From positions 164,511-170,736 of the forward strand of contig DENA01000007.1 in NCBI GenBank assembly GCA_002359465.1: DNA of 6,226 bases. The letters are read 5' to 3'. Below the pieces are notes generated by a model that was given only the letters and a program-made list of their open reading frames with translations, was not told the origin of the DNA and searched no databases. This document shows, in pieces, positions 1 through 6,226 of this stretch. Both the position numbers and the translations under genes were made by a program. Source of the DNA: Ruminococcaceae bacterium UBA2656 (GTDB taxonomy: Bacteria; Bacillota; Clostridia; Oscillospirales; Acutalibacteraceae). Numbering within the stretch: the stretch's first letter is position 1; each line of letters begins with the position of its first letter.

Positions 1-1950
1 GGTCTTCGCCCCGTTTCCGTCGAGCGCGGCGTAGGAAAAGGTGAGCGTATCTGCCGGGAGCGTCAGGCAGTTGTAGATGGTGCCGAACTCGCGGTCAAGC
101 CCGTCCGTGCCGCCGCCGATGGGAATATGCAGCCCCATGAGCGCGTCCCGCTCGTCGGCAGAAAAAACGCCGCCCGGTTCCGTCACCCGCGGCACACGGT
201 CATCCGACGCGCCGAGGACGATGAGATGTTTGATGTGCCGCCGCCGCATACGGTCCATGTCGCCCGCCGAAACGCTGTCCAGCGACACCGGGATCGCTGA
301 AACGTCGTACTGCGAAAGCGTCCGCAAAAACAGCTTTGCAAAGCGGCTTTGCTCCATCGCTGTGTCGCCCAAAAGCGCAGCCGTCTGCTCGATAGATTTT
401 ATAACGATGTCCCAAAGCTGCGCATACTCGGCGGCAAGCTCGCCACGGCCCGTTTTTTCCAGCCCCGCCGCCTTTTTCGCGAGCGTTTCGGGCAGATTGA
501 TTTCGAGCAGAAAATCGGACAGCGCCTTTGCCTGCTCCGCCGCCGTTTCGGCCTTTCTCCCGTTTTTAGACAAGCGCAAAAGCGGCTGTGCCAGTCTCCG
601 GCGCAGCGCGTTCATGCGGTCGAGCTTTTTTTGCGATGCCTCCGTTTCCGTCTTTCCGAAGCCATCCGGGTGCTGAAGCCACGGCGTTTCGCGCGCCCAC
701 ATGGCCCTGCCGCGCACATTCCAGCGCACAACGTAGCCTTCGAGCGCGTCCCGCTCCGAAAGCGTGAAGCCGGTCAGTCCGGTCTTGAGATAGGCAAGCA
801 CCGCATCTGCGTCCCAGTCCGTCTCCAAAATCTCAAACGCGGCGTCGATAAGCGCGGGCAGCGGCTTTTGAAGAATGCTGCCCCGCTTCGCCGTAAAAAG
901 CGGCACGCCGTAGAGCCGGAATGCCTCCGAAAGCGGGGCCGCGTAATCGCCAAAGCCGCGCGCTGCGACCGCCAGCTCCCGCCAGCGGCAACCCGTTTCT
1001 CTGGCAAAGCGCACACATTCGGAAGCGGCCAGCTCGCACTCGGCCCGCAGGCTTTCGCAGCGAAACACCCGGACGGCGTTTTCCGCATCCATCGTCTCGT
1101 CCGTCCAGCCGAAAAGGTGCGCGTCGTAAAAAGCGAGCGCTCGAGCCTTTTTCGGCTGCTGGTCGCGTGTTACGGCCTCAACCGTCTGCCCGGCCTCCTC
1201 CGCAATGCGCTTGAGCTGCAATGCCGCCGCGCGGGCTGTTGCGAAGTGTTCCTTTTCGCTGAAAAGTCCGTCGCAGGTGAGGCAGACGGTCACGTCCGCA
1301 CCCCGCTCCAAAAGTGCTTTTATAACGGCGGTCTCGGCCCCGGTAAAGTCCGTGAAGCCGTCGAAATAGAAGCCGCCCCGCCCGACGGAGCTTTCTCCAA
1401 GCGTCTCCGCCAGATGCAAAAGCCTGTCCGAAGGGTCGGCCTTTCCCTGCGCGAGCACCGCGTCGTAGGCTTCTAAACAAATGGAAAGGTCGCGCAGCTT
1501 CGCCGAAAGCCCCGGCTCCGCCTCCTCCGCCGCCTTTTCGAGCGCGTCGGCGCTGACATTTGCCATTTTCAGCTCCGTGACCGCCGTGAGAAGGCTTGAA
1601 AGAAGCTCCGCTTTGTACCGCGCCGCGCCATAGACCTCAAGCTGCCCCCCGGCCTGCTCTAAAGCGAGCGACATACATAAAAGCCGCCCCCCACCATCCA
1701 CCGCAATACGCCCCCCGGTGCCTCTTTCCTGCGCCACGCGGGTGGCGAAGCGCGAAAAACTCAGTACCTCCGCGTGCAGCGCTGCGCCGTTTCCGCCCAT
1801 GCGCACAAGCTCGCGCTCGGCCTCGAAGCTGTATTGCTCCGGCACAACCATGACGATGCCGCCCTCGCCCCTCCGAGCGCGCGCGGCTATCTCGCCCATG
1901 GCGAAGGAGGTTTTTCCGCTTCCGGCGGGGCCGAGGATGAGTCTGAGCAT
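1..1950 (-). CDS. addB: AddB (RexB-type) ATP-dependent helicase/nuclease subunit B, N-terminal 650 codons, truncated by window edge
   Basis: AddB pairs with AddA to process double-strand DNA ends for RecA-dependent recombination, the Firmicutes counterpart of RecBCD; it acts in the cytoplasm on DNA. The minus strand is open from the ATG at 1950 to base 1 without a stop. The protein begins MLRLILGPAGSGKT, with a Walker A motif at residues 7-14. It continues with VVPEQYSFEAERELV (about 35-49) and LSFSRFATRV (63-72), both typical of AddB. A DGFTDFT segment (197-203) matches the conserved Asp-Gly-Phe helicase-core motif, and SAGDMDRMRRRHIKHLIVLG (561-580) matches the late helicase-like motif. AddB proteins are usually about 1,150 residues, so the C-terminal nuclease domain and its iron-sulfur cysteines lie outside. 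The start at 1950 is chosen because AAAGGAAG lies 8 nt upstream and the family begins just before the Walker motif; an in-frame ATG at 1980 would add ten residues. addA commonly follows addB, but that cannot be seen here. Confidence 0.95.
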   Translation of the reverse strand, partial: MLRLILGPAGSGKTSFAMGEIAARARRGEGGIVMVVPEQYSFEAERELVRMGGNGAALHAEVLSFSRFATRVAQERGTGGRIAVDGGGRLLCMSLALEQAGGQLEVYGAARYKAELLSSLLTAVTELKMANVSADALEKAAEEAEPGLSAKLRDLSICLEAYDAVLAQGKADPSDRLLHLAETLGESSVGRGGFYFDGFTDFTGAETAVIKALLERGADVTVCLTCDGLFSEKEHFATARAAALQLKRIAEEAGQTVEAVTRDQQPKKARALAFYDAHLFGWTDETMDAENAVRVFRCESLRAECELAASECVRFARETGCRWRELAVAARGFGDYAAPLSEAFRLYGVPLFTAKRGSILQKPLPALIDAAFEILETDWDADAVLAYLKTGLTGFTLSERDALEGYVVRWNVRGRAMWARETPWLQHPDGFGKTETEASQKKLDRMNALRRRLAQPLLRLSKNGRKAETAAEQAKALSDFLLEINLPETLAKKAAGLEKTGRGELAAEYAQLWDIVIKSIEQTAALLGDTAMEQSRFAKLFLRTLSQYDVSAIPVSLDSVSAGDMDRMRRRHIKHLIVLGASDDRVPRVTEPGGVFSADERDALMGLHIPIGGGTDGLDREFGTIYNCLTLPADTLTFSYAALDGNGAKT

Positions 1951-4900
1951 AAAAGGCGCTTCCTTTCCCGTAGCTTTCATATGCATAAAAGCATACCACA
2001 AAACCCGGTTCAATGAAAGCGGCTTGTTAGAAAACGTCCTCTCTTTGTAGGGCACCGCAAAGCTTTGGCTCAGTGAGAAAGGCGAAGTAACTCTGTTGAT
2101 GCAGTCTTCCACCTCCAAGAAATGAATCCATAAGGTTTTGCTTTGCCGCCACGGGCGGGCGCGTGGGAGTTGCGGCGAAGGAGCCGCATTGATTTTTCGC
2201 CGGAAAACGGGCTTTTTTCGGCTTTTTTCCGCTTAAGCGGGGGCAAGTGTTCATTGACTTGCATGGATAAGAATGTTAGAATAAATTGATTTCTCTTAGT
2301 TTGGCGGCGGACGACTAGTTCGCATGACTGAATTTGAACCAGCAGCCCCGGTCGCTTTGCTAGGAGTAATATCCAATTTTTCAAGGAAGTGATTATCCGC
2401 AATGGATGATGGCAGTTGGTTGTCATGGTTTATCATCGCTCTTTTGCTTTTGCTCGCGTGCTATTTTGCGGCGGCAGAGGCGTCGTTTTCGTCCGTCAGC
2501 CGCATCCGGCTCAAGTCGGAGCTTGACCGCGGCGACCGGCGCGCAAAAAAGGCGCTCTATATTCTTGACAATTTTGACAAAGCGATCACAACGATTCTGA
2601 TCGGCACGAACATCGTGCAGATCGTCATCGCAGCGCTTGTGACGGTTCTTGTGACCCGCACATGGGGTCTCGGCGCCGTTACGATATCGACCGTTATTAC
2701 GGCGTTCGTTCTCTTTTTCCTCGGTGAAATGCTGCCAAAAAGCATCGGCAAGCGCTTCGGGTGCAAATACGCGTTGAACCTCGCACCGTCCCTGTGCTTT
2801 TTTATGACGGTCTTCACCCCGGCGGCTCATGTGCTCACGAAAATCAGCACCTTTGTCGCCCGCCGCACAAAGGGCGACCCCGAGGTCACCGTAACAGAGG
2901 ATGAGCTTTACGACATCATTGACAACATGAAGGACGGGGGCGACATAGACGCCGAGCGCGGCGAGCTTGTCCATTCGGCGCTCGCCTTTGCGGACGTAAC
3001 CGTTGAGAGTATTGTCACGCCGCGCGTGGACCTTCTGAGCATCAATGTCGACACGCCGGTCGAAACGATTGTCGAAACGATGCGCACGGCGAAGCACAGC
3101 CGCTTTCCAGTCTATGAGGGCAGCATCGATAACATCGTCGGCGTTCTGCAAATTCGCAAATTCATTAAAAACTACATTAAGCTCGGCGACAGTCTCAACG
3201 TCCGCTCTGTTTTGGACGAGGTGCATTTTGCCCATCAGTCCACAAAGATCGACGAGCTTTTACGGGAAATGAGCCGCAAGCGCGTCAACATGGCCGTCAT
3301 CACGGACAACTACGGCGGCACGCTTGGCATCGTCACAGTCGAGGACATTCTCGAGGAACTTGTCGGCGACATCTGGGACGAGGACGACGATGTTGAAGAA
3401 TCCTGCACATTGCTCGACGACGGCAGCTATTCGCTTGACCCGGAGCTTTCCATTGAGGAGGCCTTCGAGCTTGTCGGTTTTGAGGATCCGGACGACTTCG
3501 ACTTTGAACATAAGCTTTTGGGCGAGTGGATCTATGAGCACTTCGAGCGTATCCCCACTATTGGAGATCATTTCGAGTACAACGGCCTTCTCGTCACCGT
3601 TTCCGAAATGAAGCAAAACCGTATTGTAAAGCTCACCGCGCGCATTTTGCCCGCGCCCGCCGCTGAGGAAGGGGGGCGTAAGAAATGATCTCTCCGTACT
3701 ATTATTTAGCGGTCCTCGGACTCATTCTGCTCGCGAACTTCGCATCCGGCGCGGAGATGGCCTATTCCTCCGCCAACCGTATGCGGCTCGAGTCCGCCGC
3801 CGAAAGCGGCAGCGCCGCGGCGCGCGTCGCCTGCTTCATCTACGACAGCTATGAAAAAATGCTGTCCACCATTTTGATTATCGACGACCTCGTCAACACC
3901 GCGGCATCCTCCATTGTCTCCGTCATGGCCCTGCTCATCGCGGGGGACGAACACGCCGCGCTTGCAACGACGATCGGCACCATAACCATCACAATCCTCA
4001 TCATCGTCTTCGGCGAAACCATCCCGAAAATTTCCGCAAAGAAAAACGCAAACGCCACCGCCATCCGCTACGCCTACGTCGTGCGGGCGTTCATGTTCAT
4101 TCTTTCTCCGATCGTCTGGCTCGTCGTAACGCTGATCCATCTGCTCATGAAACCCTTCAAGAGCGGGGAGGAAAGCGGCGAGGAGGACGCTGTCGAGGAG
4201 CTTGGCTCCATTATCGACACGGTCGAGGACGAGGGCGTCATCGATGAGGACAGAAGCGAGCTTCTGCACGCGGCGCTCGACTTTTACGACGTTTCGGTGA
4301 GCGAGGTCATGACGAGCCGCGTCGATATGCTCTCCATCGACATTGACGACGACTGGGACGAAATTTTCAAGACTATCGACTCCTCGCCCTACTCCCGTTT
4401 GCCGGTCTATGAGGACAGCGTGGACAATATCATCGGAGTTCTTTACCTCAACCATTTCTTCAAGGCCATCAAGAACCGCGAGCCGATCGACATCCGCCCG
4501 CTTCTTATAACGCCCTGCTACGTCTACAAAACCGTGAAGCTCCCCGCCGTCATGGCAGAGATGCGCCGCAGCCGGACCCATCTAGCCATCGTCACCGACG
4601 AATACGGCGGCTCCATGGGCATTGTCACAATGGAGGACGTTTTAGAGGAGCTCGTCGGCGACATCTGGGACGAGACGGACGACGTCGAGCCTGAAATGAT
4701 CGAGCACGGCGACAACCTCTACGAGCTGGACGGCGACATGTCCATTGGCGACTTTTTGGAGCTTATTGACCGCAACGAGGACAGCTTTGAAACAGACAGC
4801 GCCACGGTCGGCGGCTGGACCATTGAAAAATTTGGCCGTTTCCCCCGTTGCTGGGACAGTTTCAAGTTTGAAACCCTCACCGTTACGGTTTTGGAGGTCA

Positions 4901-6226
4901 TCGGTCAAAGGGTAGAAAAGGTTCTCGTCAGCATCGACCGGAACGCCGGCAAGGACAGGACAAAGGACAAAAAAGAAGAATAAAAAATCCCGCTCCGACC
5001 GGAATGGTTCGGAGCGGGATTTCTTTATAGTTTTCCTTTGCGCTTTTTCTTCGGCGCCGCGGTCTCCGCGTTCTGGGCGGCGGGGACATCGGTCCCGGTG
5101 GCGCGGGCAAATTCGCGGAGTATGTCCTTCTGCGCCTCCGTAAGATGCTCGGGGGTCACGACCTTCGCCGTTACAAATTCGTCGCCGCGGCCCTTGCCGC
5201 GGATGTAGGGGATGCCCTTTTCCTTGAGGCGGAAAACGGTGCCCGTCTGTGTGCCCTCGGGAACCGTGTACTTGACGTCGCCGTCAATAGTCGGCACGAC
5301 GATTTCCGCACCGAGCGCCGCCTGCGCAAACGAAATGGGCGCTTCATAGAGCACAGACGAGCCTTCGCGCTTGAAAAACTGGTGCGGACGAACGCCGACG
5401 GTGACCAAAAGGTCGCCCTGCGGACCGCCGTTCCGGCCCGCGCTGCCAAGCCCGCGCAGGACGATTGACTGTCCGTCGTCGATGCCGGCGGGAATATTTG
5501 CGGAAACCTTGCGCTGCTTGCGAATGGAGCCTGTGCCCCGGCAGGTATCGCAGGGCTGGTGGATGATTTTTCCGGAACCGTGGCACTTCGGACAGGAGCC
5601 GGTCGTCTGGACGATGCCGAAGGGACTGCGCTGCTGCATGCGGACGACGCCGCTGCCCTTGCAGTCCGGACAGACCTCGGCGGTCGTGCCTTTGGCACAG
5701 CCGCTGCCCTTGCAGTCCGGGCACTCCTCGATGCGCGTAACGGAAAGCTCCTTTTCACAACCGAAAGCGGCCTCCTCAAAGGAAATTGTGATGCCGGTGC
5801 GGATATTTTCGCCGCGCTGCGGGCCGTTCGGACGCTGCTGGCGCGCGCCGCCGCCAAACATGCCGCCGAAGATGTCGCCGAGATCGCCAAAGATGTCGCC
5901 AAAATCAAAGCCGGTGCCGCCCATCGCGGGATCAAACGCCGCGTGGCCGAACTGGTCGTACTTTGAGCGCTTGTCGGGGTCGGACAAAACGGCGTATGCC
6001 TCGCCGACCTCTTTAAAATGCGCCTCGCAGTCCGTGTCGCCGGGGTGCAAATCGGGGTGATATTGCTTTGCGAGCTGGCGGTACGCTTTTTTTATGTCGG
6101 CGTCGGACGCGTCCTTCTGGACACCCAGCACTTCGTAATAGTCTCTTTTTTCACTTTCAGCCATATGTTAAGTCCTCTTATATGAACAGATTTGATGTTC
6201 AGCGGAAAAGTTCCTTTAGCGCCGAA

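Overview
The window reads as chromosomal DNA of a high-GC member of the Clostridia (Firmicutes), possibly of the Oscillospiraceae type. The grounds are an AddB-type (not RecB/RecC) recombination nuclease, Gram-positive style strong Shine-Dalgarno sites, GC-rich codon use and a bacterial class I DnaJ. The taxonomic call is inference. I see no CRISPR array, transposase, phage gene, rRNA or convincing tRNA.

Layout. Bases 1-1950 (minus strand) hold the first 650 codons of addB, the ATP-dependent exonuclease/helicase subunit B; the gene runs off the left edge. Bases 1951-2401 form a 450-bp divergent intergenic region. Its left part is rich in hairpins (palindromes, a terminator-like hairpin, a 10-bp tandem repeat). 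Its right part is AT-rich and carries a near-consensus sigma-A promoter with an extended -10, then a leader of about 110 nt with a 22-codon upstream ORF and possible paired elements. Bases 2402-4983 (plus strand) hold two tandem paralogous CNNM/CorC-family (DUF21-CBS-CorC_HlyC) membrane proteins that overlap by ATGA. A bidirectional intrinsic terminator at 4985-5022 separates them from dnaJ (minus strand, 5025-6164), which converges on them and is complete. The last 62 bases hold the dnaJ ribosome binding site and perhaps the tail of an upstream gene.

How the genes relate. There are three independent units: DNA break repair (addB), divalent cation/sodium transport (the CNNM pair) and protein folding (dnaJ). 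The two transporters are translationally coupled and may work as a heteromeric pair. The second departs from the usual Gly-Asn-Asn motif in its second membrane helix (Ile-Asp-Asp). The best candidate for something undescribed is the transporter pair with its leader: an upstream ORF whose acidic/proline-rich start recalls the magnesium-responsive leader peptides of enterobacteria, ending inside the Shine-Dalgarno site of the first transporter. That regulatory reading is hypothesis only.
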